Shown here: positions 17,797-26,994 of the stretch, piece after piece | Position numbering within the stretch: the first letter of the stretch is position 1 | Layout: each line of letters opens with the position of its first letter | NCBI GenBank assembly: GCA_947627615.1 | Contig: CANQWS010000017.1 | Span: 1-62,477 of the forward strand | Source: an uncultured Muribaculaceae bacterium | Lineage (GTDB): Bacteria > Bacteroidota > Bacteroidia > Bacteroidales > Muribaculaceae | Reading direction: 5' to 3' | Length of the DNA: 62,477 nt | Program-made: the position numbers and the translations under genes | The notes under the pieces: generated by a model | Database searches by the model: none | What the model saw: only the letters and a program-made list of their open reading frames with translations | What the model was told of the DNA's origin: nothing

Positions 17797-19716
17797 ATGA
17801 CTTCAGCCACTCCCCTCTCGATTCTGGAGAAATACTGGGACTATACCTCGTTTCGCGAGATGCAGCTCCCCATCATAGAATCCGTCATGGCCGGTCACGA
17901 CACCCTCGGGCTGCTCCCCACAGGAGGCGGCAAATCCCTGACGTTCCAGATTCCGGCATTGCTCATGCCGGGGCTGACCATCGTGGTGACGCCGCTGATT
18001 TCCCTGATGAAAGACCAGGTTGACAATCTGCGGAGCCACGGCATCCGGGCGTGCGAGATAAACTCCGGTCTGTCAAGGGCCGAACAGAAGCTCGCCATGG
18101 ACCGTTGCCGCCTCGGTAAGGCCAAGCTGCTCTATCTGTCGCCCGAGAAACTCCAGTCCGGGAGCTTCACCGACCAGCTGCGGCAGCTGCAGGTAAGCAT
18201 GATTGTGGTCGACGAGGCCCACTGCATCTCCCAGTGGGGCTATGACTTCCGGCCTTCATATCTGCGCATAGCCGAGCTCCGACGCATGTTCCCCGACGCC
18301 GTGATGCTCGCCCTGACGGCATCGGCCACGCCCGAAGTGAGCCGCGACATCATGGACCGGCTGCAGTTCCGCGGCCGGCAGGTATTCGCCCGCAGCTTCT
18401 CCCGGCCCAATCTGTCATACATAGTACGCCACGCCGACCACAAGCCGGAGATGCTTCTGCGCATCCTCAGGGCCACATCGGGAAGCGCCATTGTCTATGT
18501 CAGGTCACGGAAGCGCACCCGCGAGATCGCCATGATGCTCACGGCCGAAGGCATTCAGGCCGGATACTACCATGCGGGACTTTCGGCCGAGGAAAAAAGC
18601 GAGAAGCAGAACCTGTGGAAATCAGGCAGGATGAGGGTGATTGTGGCCACCAACGCCTTCGGAATGGGAATAGACAAGCCCGACGTGCGCACGGTGGTCC
18701 ACATAGACCCGCCCTCGTCGCTCGAAGAATATTACCAGGAGGCCGGTAGGGCCGGACGCGACGGTCTGCCGTCGTTTGCCGTGATCATAGCCACTCCGGC
18801 CGACAAGGCCACACTTACCCGCCGCCTGAACGAGGCTTTCCCCGACAAGGATTTCATCCGCAAAGTCTACGAACTCGCCGGAAATTTCCTTGAAGTGGCC
18901 GTGGGCGACGGCTACAACCGCATGTACGAGTTCAATTTCCAGCTTTTCTGCGACAGGTTCGGACTCAACCCGCGGACCACGAGAAGCGCGCTGGCGCTGC
19001 TCACCAACGCCGGCTACATAGAATATCTCGATGAAATCACCACCCGCTCCCGCGTGATGATAGTCATGAACAAGCAGGAACTGTACTCGCTCCGTCTTGA
19101 CGATGACCCCGACCGCGTGCTCCAGCTGCTTCTGCGGACCTACACGGGGCTTTTCGCCGATTATGTGAATATTTCCGAGGACCTCATATCGCGACGGCTT
19201 CAGATGTCGGCCGAGCGGGTCTACAAGGCTTTGATTGAACTCGGCCGGCAGCATGCCCTGCACTACGTGCCGCGCAAGGCGTCGCCATATCTGATCTACA
19301 CCACCTCGCGGGAGCTGCCACGCTACGTGCGGCTGCCCCGGTCCGTCTACGAGGACATGCGTGACAGAATGAAGACGAGAATCGACGCCATGAAACGGTT
19401 CATTTTCGCCGACGACGGCTGCCGAGTGGCCTCCATGCTCCGATATTTCGGCGAGGACAGCCCGGAGCCGTGCGGCAAGTGCGACTTCTGCCGTGCGCGG
19501 AAGAGCGCGGCATCGTCCGACGCGAAAGGGCGCCGGCGGCAGGAGGAAGATATGATGTCACAGATTGTAAGAATAGCCGCACAGCCGCGTGACACTTCCA
19601 TTGACTACATTGCCCGACAGCTTTCCGTAAGGCCGGAAACGATTGTTCCGCTTGTGAGGGAACTGATGGACCGCGGTGAGATATGCGTGCGCGCCGGTCT
19701 GGTCACCGTCGGGTGA
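17797..19716 (+). CDS. recQ: ATP-dependent DNA helicase RecQ
   Basis: Superfamily 2 3'-5' helicase that unwinds DNA so RecJ can degrade it. The 639-residue product has Walker A PTGGGKS (residues 41-47), the DEAH box in VVDEAHCISQWGYDFR, motif VI QEAGRAGRDG, a zinc-binding cysteine set (CRVASMLRYFGE...CGKCDFC) and a winged-helix region. No clear HRDC domain is seen at the C-terminus. It converges with the pseudouridine synthase gene, overlapping by 14 nt. Confidence 0.96.
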   Translation: MTSATPLSILEKYWDYTSFREMQLPIIESVMAGHDTLGLLPTGGGKSLTFQIPALLMPGLTIVVTPLISLMKDQVDNLRSHGIRACEINSGLSRAEQKLAMDRCRLGKAKLLYLSPEKLQSGSFTDQLRQLQVSMIVVDEAHCISQWGYDFRPSYLRIAELRRMFPDAVMLALTASATPEVSRDIMDRLQFRGRQVFARSFSRPNLSYIVRHADHKPEMLLRILRATSGSAIVYVRSRKRTREIAMMLTAEGIQAGYYHAGLSAEEKSEKQNLWKSGRMRVIVATNAFGMGIDKPDVRTVVHIDPPSSLEEYYQEAGRAGRDGLPSFAVIIATPADKATLTRRLNEAFPDKDFIRKVYELAGNFLEVAVGDGYNRMYEFNFQLFCDRFGLNPRTTRSALALLTNAGYIEYLDEITTRSRVMIVMNKQELYSLRLDDDPDRVLQLLLRTYTGLFADYVNISEDLISRRLQMSAERVYKALIELGRQHALHYVPRKASPYLIYTTSRELPRYVRLPRSVYEDMRDRMKTRIDAMKRFIFADDGCRVASMLRYFGEDSPEPCGKCDFCRARKSAASSDAKGRRRQEEDMMSQIVRIAAQPRDTSIDYIARQLSVRPETIVPLVRELMDRGEICVRAGLVTVG

Positions 19717-20623
19717 TCGCGATGAATCCTGCGGGGGCCGGTACGGAGAAATCCATTATTTCCTGACGCATCGGATGGATGAACTTCAGGGTGCTTGCAT
19801 GCAGGGCCAGCCGGTGCAACGGCGAGGACTCGGCGCCGTACTTACGGTCTCCCGAAATCGGATGCCCCAGATCTTTCATGTGCACGCGTATCTGGTTCTT
19901 GCGGCCGGTATCGAGATTGAGTTCCACCAGAGAGAATTTTCCGTTGCCCTGCACGGTGCGGTAGCGGGTCACGGCGAGCTGTCCCTCCGAAGGGTCGTCG
20001 GTGGAGTACACCTCATATCTGGAGTTCTCCGCCAGATAGCTTCTGACAGTTCCCTCGGCGGGATCGATCATGCCTTCCACCACGGCAACATACGTGCGGC
20101 TCAGCACCATGTTGTTCCAGTTATGCTGCATGCGCTCCTTGGCCTCCATGCTCTTGGCAAACATCATCAGCCCCGAGGTGTCGCGGTCAAGGCGGTGCAC
20201 GATGAAAATCTTGTTCCTCGGGTCGGACCATTTGACATAGTCACGGAGCAGCGAGTAGGCCGTGCCGTCAGGGGTCTTGTCATTGCCCATGGACAGGAGT
20301 CCGTAGCCCTTGTTGACCACTATTATATCGTTGTCCTCGTAGACAATCTTGAGCCTCCGGTTATAGAACACCTTGAATTCATGGGTGAAATTCACCTTCA
20401 CCGAATCACCGGGATTCAGCTCCACGTCGAACTGCCGGACAGGACGCCCGTTGACGGCCACCTGATTATGGGCGAGATACTGCTTTATCACAGTGCGCTT
20501 GCGGTCAGGCATCGAGGCTATCAGATGGGCCAGAAGCTGCGTGGGTGCGGCAACCGGAAATTCCTTGATTACTTCCGGAGCGAATCCGCCCCGACGAGGT
20601 CTCTGCTGTTTGTTTCGTGGCAT
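19703..20623 (-). CDS. RluA-family pseudouridine synthase
   Basis: RNA-modifying enzyme converting uridine to pseudouridine in rRNA or tRNA. The 306-residue product has an N-terminal S4-like domain (RTVIKQYLAHNQVAVNG) and the catalytic motif HRLDRDTSGL with the nucleophilic Asp. The exact target (RluC, RluD or TruC type) cannot be told by eye. It lies 32 nt downstream of topA on the same strand. Confidence 0.93.
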   Translation of the reverse strand: MPRNKQQRPRRGGFAPEVIKEFPVAAPTQLLAHLIASMPDRKRTVIKQYLAHNQVAVNGRPVRQFDVELNPGDSVKVNFTHEFKVFYNRRLKIVYEDNDIIVVNKGYGLLSMGNDKTPDGTAYSLLRDYVKWSDPRNKIFIVHRLDRDTSGLMMFAKSMEAKERMQHNWNNMVLSRTYVAVVEGMIDPAEGTVRSYLAENSRYEVYSTDDPSEGQLAVTRYRTVQGNGKFSLVELNLDTGRKNQIRVHMKDLGHPISGDRKYGAESSPLHRLALHASTLKFIHPMRQEIMDFSVPAPAGFIAITRR

Positions 20624-20655
20624 CGTGTCTATAACTGAAAGTCCTGTGAAAAAGA

Positions 20656-23007
20656 TTATTTACGTGTGCGCCGGGTTGTGGCGGGGCGGCGCGATGCCGT
20701 CGGGCGACGGGGCTTCGAATCCTGTTCCTCCACAATCTTCATGCAGTCCTTATATGTGAGCGAAGCCGGGTCGGCAATTTCCTTGGGGAGCTTGTAGTTG
20801 GCCTTTTTGTAGCTCAGATAAACGCCGTAACGGCCGTTCAGAATCTGCATCTCCGGATCTTCGGGGAATGTCTTGACCACCTTTTTGCTGTCGGCCTCGC
20901 GCTTGGCATTGATGAGTTCTATGGCCTGCGGGAGCGTTATCTCCATCGGAGAGATTCCCTTGGGTATCGAGACGAACTTGCCGGCATGTTTCACGTAAGG
21001 ACCGAAGCGTCCCACGGCCACCGTCACGTCCTTGTCCTCGTAGGTTCCGAGTTCGCGGGGAAGTTCAAAGAGTTTCAGGGCTTCCTCGAGCGTGATGTCG
21101 AACACGGACTGGTCCTTGCGCAGAGAAGCGAACCGCGGTTTCTCTTCGTCGGTGCTCTCACCAATCTGGACAACCGGACCGAAACGACCAATCTTGACCG
21201 AGACCGGTTTCCCCGATTCGGGATCCACGCCGAGCTGACGTTCGCCCACCTTGTGTTCGAGACGCATGTCGTTAGCCTTCTCCACTTCCGGATGGAACAC
21301 GTCGTAGAACTGTCCTATCTCCCTCTTCCACTGGGCCTTGCCTAAGGCCACGAGGTCGAAACGCTCTTCAAGGTCGGCTGTGAAATTGTAGTTGAGCACG
21401 TTGGGGAAATGCTCGGTCAGGAAATCGTTGACCACCACGCCTATATCCGTAGGCATCAGCTTTCCTTTGTCGGCACCGATGGTGGATGTCGACACCGTAT
21501 CCTTTATCTTGCCTCCGGCAAGCGTCATGGTCAGGAACTTGCGCGATTCGCCCGGGAGGTCGCTCTTGGTCACGTATTCGCGCTGCTGGATGGTCGATAT
21601 TGTAGGCGCGTAGGTCGAGGGACGGCCTATGCCCAGCTCTTCCATTTTCTTCACCAGGGAAGCCTCGGTGTAGCGGGGCGGATGCTGGGTGTAGCGTTCC
21701 GACGCCGTGAGGTCGGAGAGTCCGAGCATGTCGCCTGCTTTCATGGCCGGCAGCATTCCTTCGGGCATCTCCGCCGACACATCGTCGGTGCCCTCGCTGT
21801 AGACACGGAGGAAACCGTCGAACTTTATCACCTCGCCCTGAGCGTTGAAATGCTCCGGCCGCGATGACGGCTGAATGTCTACGGACGTTTTCTCAAACTC
21901 GGCATCGGCCATCTGCGAGGCTATGGTACGTTTCCATATCAGCGCGTAGAGCCGGCGCTCCTGAGCGGTTCCGTCAATGTCATGGCGGTCAATGTAGGTG
22001 GGGCGTATTGCCTCGTGCGCTTCCTGAGCGCCCTTTGATTTAGTGTGATACTGGCGTACTTTGAGATAAATCTCGCCCATCTCTTTCTTCACTTCCTCGG
22101 CTATGGTGTTCAGAGCCAGTTTCGACAGGTTCAGCGAGTCAGTTCGCATATAGGTTATGTGTCCGGCCTCATAGAGGTGCTGGGCCACCATCATGGTCTG
22201 CGACACGGTGAATCCGAGTTTCCGGGCCGCCTCCTGCTGCAGTGTGGAGGTGGTGAACGGCGGTGCCGGCGATTTTTTCACCGGTTTCACTGTGACGTCC
22301 GTCACCTTGAAGTCAGCCTTTGCGCAGTCCTCAAGGAACTTGCGGGCGTCAGCCTCGGTTTCTATACGCTTTGAAAGTTCGGCCTTGACGGTCTGGCCGT
22401 CAGGTGCCATGAAGCGGGCCGTCACACGGAAATAAGGCTCGGACTTGAATCCGCGGATTTCATTCTCACGTTCAACGATGAGCCTTACGGCTACCGACTG
22501 CACTCTTCCGGCCGACAACGCGGGCTTTATCTTCTTCCACAGCACCGGCGACAGCTCGAAGCCCACTATGCGGTCAAGCAGACGGCGGGCCTGCTGCGCG
22601 TCAACCAGATTCAGGTCAATGGCTCGCGGATGCTCTATGGCGCTGAGTATGGCCGGTTTTGTGATCTCATGGAAAACTATTCGGCGCGTGTTCTCCGGAT
22701 TGAGTCCGAGCACCTCATAGAGATGCCATGCTATTGCCTCTCCCTCGCGGTCCTCATCGGAAGCGAGCCACACCATACCGGCGCTGCGCGAGGCTTTTTT
22801 CAGACTGTCAACAATCTCCACCTTATCCGGTGAAATCTCATATTCCGGTTCAAAGGAGTGGTTTCCGCCGATTGAAAAATCCTTCTTGCTCAAATCACGG
22901 ATATGTCCGCAACTCGACATTACCTTATAGTCCTTGCCAAGAAACTTTTCTATGGTTTTGGCCTTGGCCGGAGATTCCACTATAACGAGATTTTTTATTG
23001 AAGCCAT
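20656..23007 (-). CDS. topA: DNA topoisomerase I
   Basis: Type IA topoisomerase relaxing negative supercoils. The 783-residue product opens with the TOPRIM domain (NLVIVESPAKAKTIEKFLG) and has the acidic WLASDEDREGEAIAWHL motif. The catalytic tyrosine sits in ITYMRTDSLNLS. Instead of zinc fingers the C-terminus carries Topo_C-type repeats (VAVGRFGPYVKHAGKFVSI and a second GRYGVYLSYKKANYKL copy) and a basic tail. Start at 23007 (MASIKNLV) is preferred over an in-frame ATG 69 nt upstream that would run into the promoter palindrome. Confidence 0.96.
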   Translation of the reverse strand: MASIKNLVIVESPAKAKTIEKFLGKDYKVMSSCGHIRDLSKKDFSIGGNHSFEPEYEISPDKVEIVDSLKKASRSAGMVWLASDEDREGEAIAWHLYEVLGLNPENTRRIVFHEITKPAILSAIEHPRAIDLNLVDAQQARRLLDRIVGFELSPVLWKKIKPALSAGRVQSVAVRLIVERENEIRGFKSEPYFRVTARFMAPDGQTVKAELSKRIETEADARKFLEDCAKADFKVTDVTVKPVKKSPAPPFTTSTLQQEAARKLGFTVSQTMMVAQHLYEAGHITYMRTDSLNLSKLALNTIAEEVKKEMGEIYLKVRQYHTKSKGAQEAHEAIRPTYIDRHDIDGTAQERRLYALIWKRTIASQMADAEFEKTSVDIQPSSRPEHFNAQGEVIKFDGFLRVYSEGTDDVSAEMPEGMLPAMKAGDMLGLSDLTASERYTQHPPRYTEASLVKKMEELGIGRPSTYAPTISTIQQREYVTKSDLPGESRKFLTMTLAGGKIKDTVSTSTIGADKGKLMPTDIGVVVNDFLTEHFPNVLNYNFTADLEERFDLVALGKAQWKREIGQFYDVFHPEVEKANDMRLEHKVGERQLGVDPESGKPVSVKIGRFGPVVQIGESTDEEKPRFASLRKDQSVFDITLEEALKLFELPRELGTYEDKDVTVAVGRFGPYVKHAGKFVSIPKGISPMEITLPQAIELINAKREADSKKVVKTFPEDPEMQILNGRYGVYLSYKKANYKLPKEIADPASLTYKDCMKIVEEQDSKPRRPTASRRPATTRRTRK

Positions 23008-23063
23008 GCTTAGATGAGTGCGTTTTATACAAAAAAACTGGCCCCGGAAAGGGCTGAAATCAG

Positions 23064-23114
23064 ATATCGGCGACAAAATTAGGAAAAGTTATTCAAAATT
23101 TATGTCGCCGATAT
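23064..23114. promoter_or_regulatory. 11-bp inverted repeat flanking the topA promoter
   Basis: ATATCGGCGAC (23064-23074) and GTCGCCGATAT (23104-23114) are perfect inverted arms 29 nt apart. On the minus strand the spacer plus arm edge contains TAATTTTG (complement of 23073-23080), a perfect -7 box directed at topA. The arms thus bracket the promoter, like paired operator half-sites. A long-stem RNA hairpin is the alternative. Confidence 0.5.
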
Positions 23115-23219
23115 GATTTTTTTATCTTTTTAGCATATATAAGGTGTATATCGGGCGCAGACCACCCCTCTTATCTGCGAGTGATTCCCTATAAGGTAGG
23201 TGGGAAAGGTAGGATGGAA

Positions 23220-23273
23220 TTGGTCCTGTTGGGCCTATTGGACCTATTTCTCCCACTATTCCCATTATTCCCA
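23220..23273 (+). repeat. Six degenerate 9-bp tandem repeats
   Basis: Units TTGGTCCTG, TTGGGCCTA, TTGGACCTA, TTTCTCCCA, CTATTCCCA and TTATTCCCA run head to tail upstream of the orphan gene at 23335. Read on the minus strand the 9-bp period gives a short Gly-X-Y-like peptide (GEIGPIGPTGP), which I regard as a by-product. Confidence 0.65.
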
Positions 23274-23321
23274 CCCCTCTCATTTTTAGCTTTTCGCACT
23301 CAGACCCCGTCTCCGCCGTCG

Positions 23322-23329
23322 TACCTTTG
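23322..23329 (+). promoter_or_regulatory. -7 box abutting the start codon at 23335
   Basis: TACCTTTG is a perfect TAnnTTTG box ending 5 nt before the ATG, so the transcript is predicted to be leaderless or nearly so. Confidence 0.6.
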
Positions 23330-23334
23330 CTTCC

Positions 23335-24102
23335 ATGAGACGCACAGCACTGATAAAGACCCCATCGCGCTACCACGCCGACCGCCGCGACCATGCCGCG
23401 CAGTTCGAGCGCTGGCTGGGCTACTCGCTCCACCCCGACGCCCGCCGCGCCGTGGCCATCCTGGAGCGTCAGCGTGCCCGCCGTCAGCCCCAGCGCCTCT
23501 ACGTCTGCGACCGCGACGCCTCGCGTGGCGTCATGCAACGCGCATTGGCTTCCTACGTCCGCTGGCTCGCAATGGTCGTCCGCCCCGAGACGGCATTTTA
23601 TGTCGTGGGCCGCAACCGTGATCAGGTCAAGAGGCTCATCACCAAGGCCGACATCAGGCGGCTCCCCGATCCCAAGTATCAGCCGATACTCGGCACCGCC
23701 CGAAGTCCGGAATACTGCCGCGGGCTGAACTTCGGCATGGCCCTGCTGCTTGACAGTGATGCCTATCCCCGCCGCGGCCGCCATCTGAAACGAGTGTGGA
23801 GCTCGGTCTGCCCATGTATTTCCCCCATGGCCGGCACATTGGCCGTTATCCACGGCACCTACCGTCCGCGCACACGTGTCAACCACTTCACGAGCGAAGT
23901 GCGCCGGCTTCGCGGACCCGACCGTGCCGACGGCCTCGGACCACCACCGTGGCCCGTGCTGATGCCCGAAGACCCGCCAGAGCCGAGAGAGGCCGACGGC
24001 TTCGACATCACCGAAATCACCCTCAGCGACAATCCCCACGGGTCTCCACAGGCAAGAGAGCCACTCGAGACCCATCAATCTGATTCAAGAGCTTTGCTCT
24101 AA
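23335..24102 (+). CDS. Orphan Arg-rich protein, faintly terminase-like
   Basis: A 255-residue, very arginine-rich protein with no signal peptide. Parts are arranged like the ATPase half of a phage large terminase: RLYVCDRDASRGVMQRALAS could be a degenerate Walker A region, AFYVVGRNRDQVKRL resembles the following strand and helix, and LNFGMALLLDSDAYP sits where Walker B is expected, followed by AGTLAVIHGTYRP. No intact Walker A (GxxxxGKS/T) is present and no phage genes are nearby, so enzymatic activity is doubtful. This resemblance is by eye only. Codon use is strongly GC-biased. It has its own promoter and no co-directional partner. Confidence 0.6.
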   Translation: MRRTALIKTPSRYHADRRDHAAQFERWLGYSLHPDARRAVAILERQRARRQPQRLYVCDRDASRGVMQRALASYVRWLAMVVRPETAFYVVGRNRDQVKRLITKADIRRLPDPKYQPILGTARSPEYCRGLNFGMALLLDSDAYPRRGRHLKRVWSSVCPCISPMAGTLAVIHGTYRPRTRVNHFTSEVRRLRGPDRADGLGPPPWPVLMPEDPPEPREADGFDITEITLSDNPHGSPQAREPLETHQSDSRALL

Positions 24103-24245
24103 TATGCGGCGCCATGGCCGCGCGGTCCGAAAGCCCGAATCATGGCGAGAGAACATTGACATTTTGGAAACCCACTAGCCGGTAGGACTGGCTGCTTCAG
24201 CTACCATATTCCCGGACGATTACCCCGGTTGTCCGGAGACGAAAA

Positions 24246-24280
24246 TCCCCCGGAGGCCTGTGGGTAGGTCCGGGGGAAAA
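24246..24280 (-). terminator. Terminator of the GH130 transcript
   Basis: TCCCCCGGA (24246-24254) and TCCGGGGGA (24269-24277) form a perfect 9-bp stem. Read on the minus strand it is followed by a short T-rich run (TTTTC). It lies 29 nt beyond the GH130 stop. Confidence 0.7.
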
Positions 24281-24308
24281 GACGTTATCGTAGGGATTAG
24301 AACCGGCG

Positions 24309-25316
24309 TCAGACAATAGAGTTACGCTTGGTCCATTCTATGATTTCGGGGATATATCCGAAAGCGAGGCCTGTAACGGTGTCGGCGCAGCCATAGTAAA
24401 CGGCTATGCGGCCGGTCTCGGGATCATGAAGCGCGGCACAGGGGAATGTCACGTTGGGCACATCTCCGGTCAGTTCATAAATCTCGCGGGGCGAAATAAG
24501 ATAGGGACCCGAACGGGCAAGAACCTTCCAGGGTTTCTCGCGGTCAAGAAGGGCCGAGCCGAAAGCGTAGACGTAACCGTTGCACGAACGGAGCACTCCG
24601 TGATAGAGCAGCAGCCAGCCTTCGGATGTCTCGATAGGTATGGGACCGGCGCCTATCTTCATGCACTGCCATGCGCTTACCTCGAATGCGGCGGGCGACA
24701 TCACGTGGCGGTGACGACCCCAGAATTCCATGTCAGGCGATTCGCTGTAGAAGATATCGCCGAAAGGAGTGTGGCCGGTATCGCTCGGACGCGAGAGCAT
24801 GGCGAAATTGCCGTTGATCTTGCGGGGGAACATGACACCGTTGCGGTTGTAGGGAAGGAATGCGTTCTCGAGCTGATGGAAAGTCTCGAAGTCCGTGGTC
24901 CATGCGGCACCGATTGTGGGGCCGTGGTATCCGTTACACCAGGTCACATAATATTTGTCGTCGATTTTGGCCACGCGGGGGTCATAGCCGTAGACCCACT
25001 CGCTGATTTCCTCATTGCCGCCGGTCACGGTTATATCGGCCTCGTCGATGTCCCATTTGAAGCCATCGACAGAGAAGCCGGCATGCAGACGCATACGGCG
25101 GTTGGTGTCGTCAACACGGAACACACCGGCATAGTTGTACTTCCCTTTCTTGAACGGAACTACTGCCGAGTTAAACACCGAGTTGGAGGTGGAGAGAATA
25201 TCGCGGGGTATTACCGGGTTGGCCGAATAGCGCCAGAGCACATCCTTGCACCCTTCCGGACGGTCTTCCCAAGGCATGTCGGGAAGAGGCTGCCCTATGA
25301 TTTCAAGTTCTTTCAT
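24309..25316 (-). CDS. GH130 family mannoside phosphorylase-like protein
   Basis: A 335-residue five-bladed-propeller enzyme of family GH130, which uses phosphate to split beta-mannosidic bonds. [27 protein letters not shown] carries the catalytic Asp of the family. Others visible: [11 protein letters not shown] near the N-terminus and [23 protein letters not shown] at the C-terminus. The acceptor (glucose, mannose or GlcNAc) cannot be assigned; the form resembles enzymes acting on mannosyl-GlcNAc or mannosyl-glucose. No signal peptide, so cytosolic, which fits the adjacent importer. Confidence 0.9.
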   Translation of the reverse strand: MKELEIIGQPLPDMPWEDRPEGCKDVLWRYSANPVIPRDILSTSNSVFNSAVVPFKKGKYNYAGVFRVDDTNRRMRLHAGFSVDGFKWDIDEADITVTGGNEEISEWVYGYDPRVAKIDDKYYVTWCNGYHGPTIGAAWTTDFETFHQLENAFLPYNRNGVMFPRKINGNFAMLSRPSDTGHTPFGDIFYSESPDMEFWGRHRHVMSPAAFEVSAWQCMKIGAGPIPIETSEGWLLLYHGVLRSCNGYVYAFGSALLDREKPWKVLARSGPYLISPREIYELTGDVPNVTFPCAALHDPETGRIAVYYGCADTVTGLAFGYIPEIIEWTKRNSIV

Positions 25317-25393
25317 TATTGGTTCTGATAGTAAATGGTTTTGGTTATGTTAATCTATAGAGTCTTAACCCTCGACGGGGACCGTTGGTTCAA

Positions 25394-26761
25394 TCAGAAC
25401 TGCGAATCTTCCTCACCTTTGACCGCAGTGTCTATTGTTTCCGTAACGCCGGCCTCCTTGTCGGAGTGGGCGAACGGTATGAACCATGCGAGGATGAAAG
25501 CCGGAACAGAGACCACGAGGGCTATGATGAAGAAGAGTTCATAGCCTGTCTGCTCGCAGATCCATCCGGAAATCATGCCCGGAAGCATCACGCCGAGGTT
25601 CATTATGGCCGACGCGAATGCGTAGTGGGCCATTGAATGCTTGCCCGGAGCCACCTGCTGCATCATGAACATCGTGAGCCCTACGAATCCGAAGCCGTAG
25701 CAGAAGTATTCGGCTACAAGGCCCGAGCCCACAACCACAAGATTCTGCGGCTGGAACACCGAGAACAGGAAGTAGATGACGAAGGGAACGTTGAATATGC
25801 ACACGAGCGTGAAAAGCACCTTGCGCAGACCGAAGTGAGCTATGAAATAGCCTCCCAGAATCGAGCCTACGATGAACGCCACGGTGCCGAACACTCCGTA
25901 AAGTGTTCCCATGGCCTCGTTGCTCAGGGCGATTCCGCCTTCCGAGAGCGGAGCCTGCAGGAATATGGGCACCATCTTCATGGCGAATCCTTCGGTCAGG
26001 CGATAACATACGATGAACAGGATATAGATCCAGATATATTTTTTTCTGAAGAAGTCAACCAGCACGCGGTACATCTCGTTCATGGACTCCGAGAAGTTCT
26101 TGGGTTTCCCGACGTTTGACTGGGTGGAACCAGGCAGCCTGAAGAAGTGGTAGATAGAAAGTCCCACGAGAATCAGACCTATGAGGCCCATGATTATCAT
26201 CCAGGCATAGAACGGTGCACGCTCCGGCGAATTTTCCCTGAATGTGGTCATCAGCATTCCCGCAAGCCAGACGAGGCCGCCGTTGGCGAGCACCTTGGCC
26301 AGATTGTAGAATGCTCCCTGCCAGCCAATGAAGCGTGACTGGGTGGTCTTGTCGAGCGCCGTCAGATACACTCCGTCAGTTGCTATGTCATGGGTGGCGC
26401 CTGAGATGGCTATGACTCCCATCACGGCCACTACCCAGCTGAAGAAATCGGGCAGAGGCAGCAGGAAAGCGATGAGCGCGAAACAGAATCCCGAGATGGC
26501 CTGCGTGGCCACCACGAAATTCTTCTTTGTCCAGTAAATCTCAAGCAACGGACTCCAGAGGAACTTCAGAGTGTAAGGAAGGGTGAGCAGCGATGTCCAG
26601 AACGCAATCTGGACCTTGTCGACGCCCAGGTTATTGAACATGATCACCGATACCAGATTAAGGGCAACGAAGGGCAGGCCCATAGCGAAATAGACCGACG
26701 GGACCCATGACAGGGGCGAGAGCTTCTTGGCTGCCGGTGCAGAGGCTAATGACTTGGACAT
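25394..26761 (-). CDS. MFS transporter, probable mannoside importer
   Basis: A 455-residue inner-membrane protein with about twelve membrane helices (SVYFAMGLPFVALNLVSVIMF as the first). The fold resembles AmpG/SLC45-type members of the major facilitator superfamily. It lies upstream of the GH130 gene with a 77-nt gap on the same strand, so the pair probably imports a mannose-containing disaccharide and phosphorolyses it in the cytosol. Substrate is inferred from context only. Confidence 0.9.
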   Translation of the reverse strand: MSKSLASAPAAKKLSPLSWVPSVYFAMGLPFVALNLVSVIMFNNLGVDKVQIAFWTSLLTLPYTLKFLWSPLLEIYWTKKNFVVATQAISGFCFALIAFLLPLPDFFSWVVAVMGVIAISGATHDIATDGVYLTALDKTTQSRFIGWQGAFYNLAKVLANGGLVWLAGMLMTTFRENSPERAPFYAWMIIMGLIGLILVGLSIYHFFRLPGSTQSNVGKPKNFSESMNEMYRVLVDFFRKKYIWIYILFIVCYRLTEGFAMKMVPIFLQAPLSEGGIALSNEAMGTLYGVFGTVAFIVGSILGGYFIAHFGLRKVLFTLVCIFNVPFVIYFLFSVFQPQNLVVVGSGLVAEYFCYGFGFVGLTMFMMQQVAPGKHSMAHYAFASAIMNLGVMLPGMISGWICEQTGYELFFIIALVVSVPAFILAWFIPFAHSDKEAGVTETIDTAVKGEEDSQF

Positions 26762-26816
26762 AGAATTATTTGGACTGTTTTGATGGTGGAATTAAGGTGA
26801 GAGGATTAAATAAAAG

Positions 26817-26888
26817 TACCCCGGAGCAGAATCGAACTGCTATCTAAGGTTTAGGAAACCTCTATTCTATCCGTTGAACTACCGGGGC
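26817..26888 (-). tRNA. tRNA-Arg (anticodon CCT)
   Basis: The minus strand folds as a complete 72-nt cloverleaf without encoded CCA: acceptor GCCCCGG with CCGGGGT, D arm GTTC/GAAT, anticodon stem GAGGT/ACCTT with loop TTCCTAA (anticodon CCT, reading AGG), and T arm AGCAG/CTGCT with TTCGATT loop. Discriminator base is A. Confidence 0.95.
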
Positions 26889-26994
26889 GTTTTAGCTTGG
26901 CAAATTTAGCAATAAATACTGAATCCCAAAACAGATTTGCCTATTTAATCCCATTTATTGTTGATTTGCGCTCTAAAAATATTAACTTTGTAGC

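Noticed and set aside
23122-24078. Long minus-strand frame across the repeats and the terminase-like gene
   Set aside because: It is antisense to a better-supported gene with a clear promoter, and the composition looks like the shadow of a GC-rich gene.
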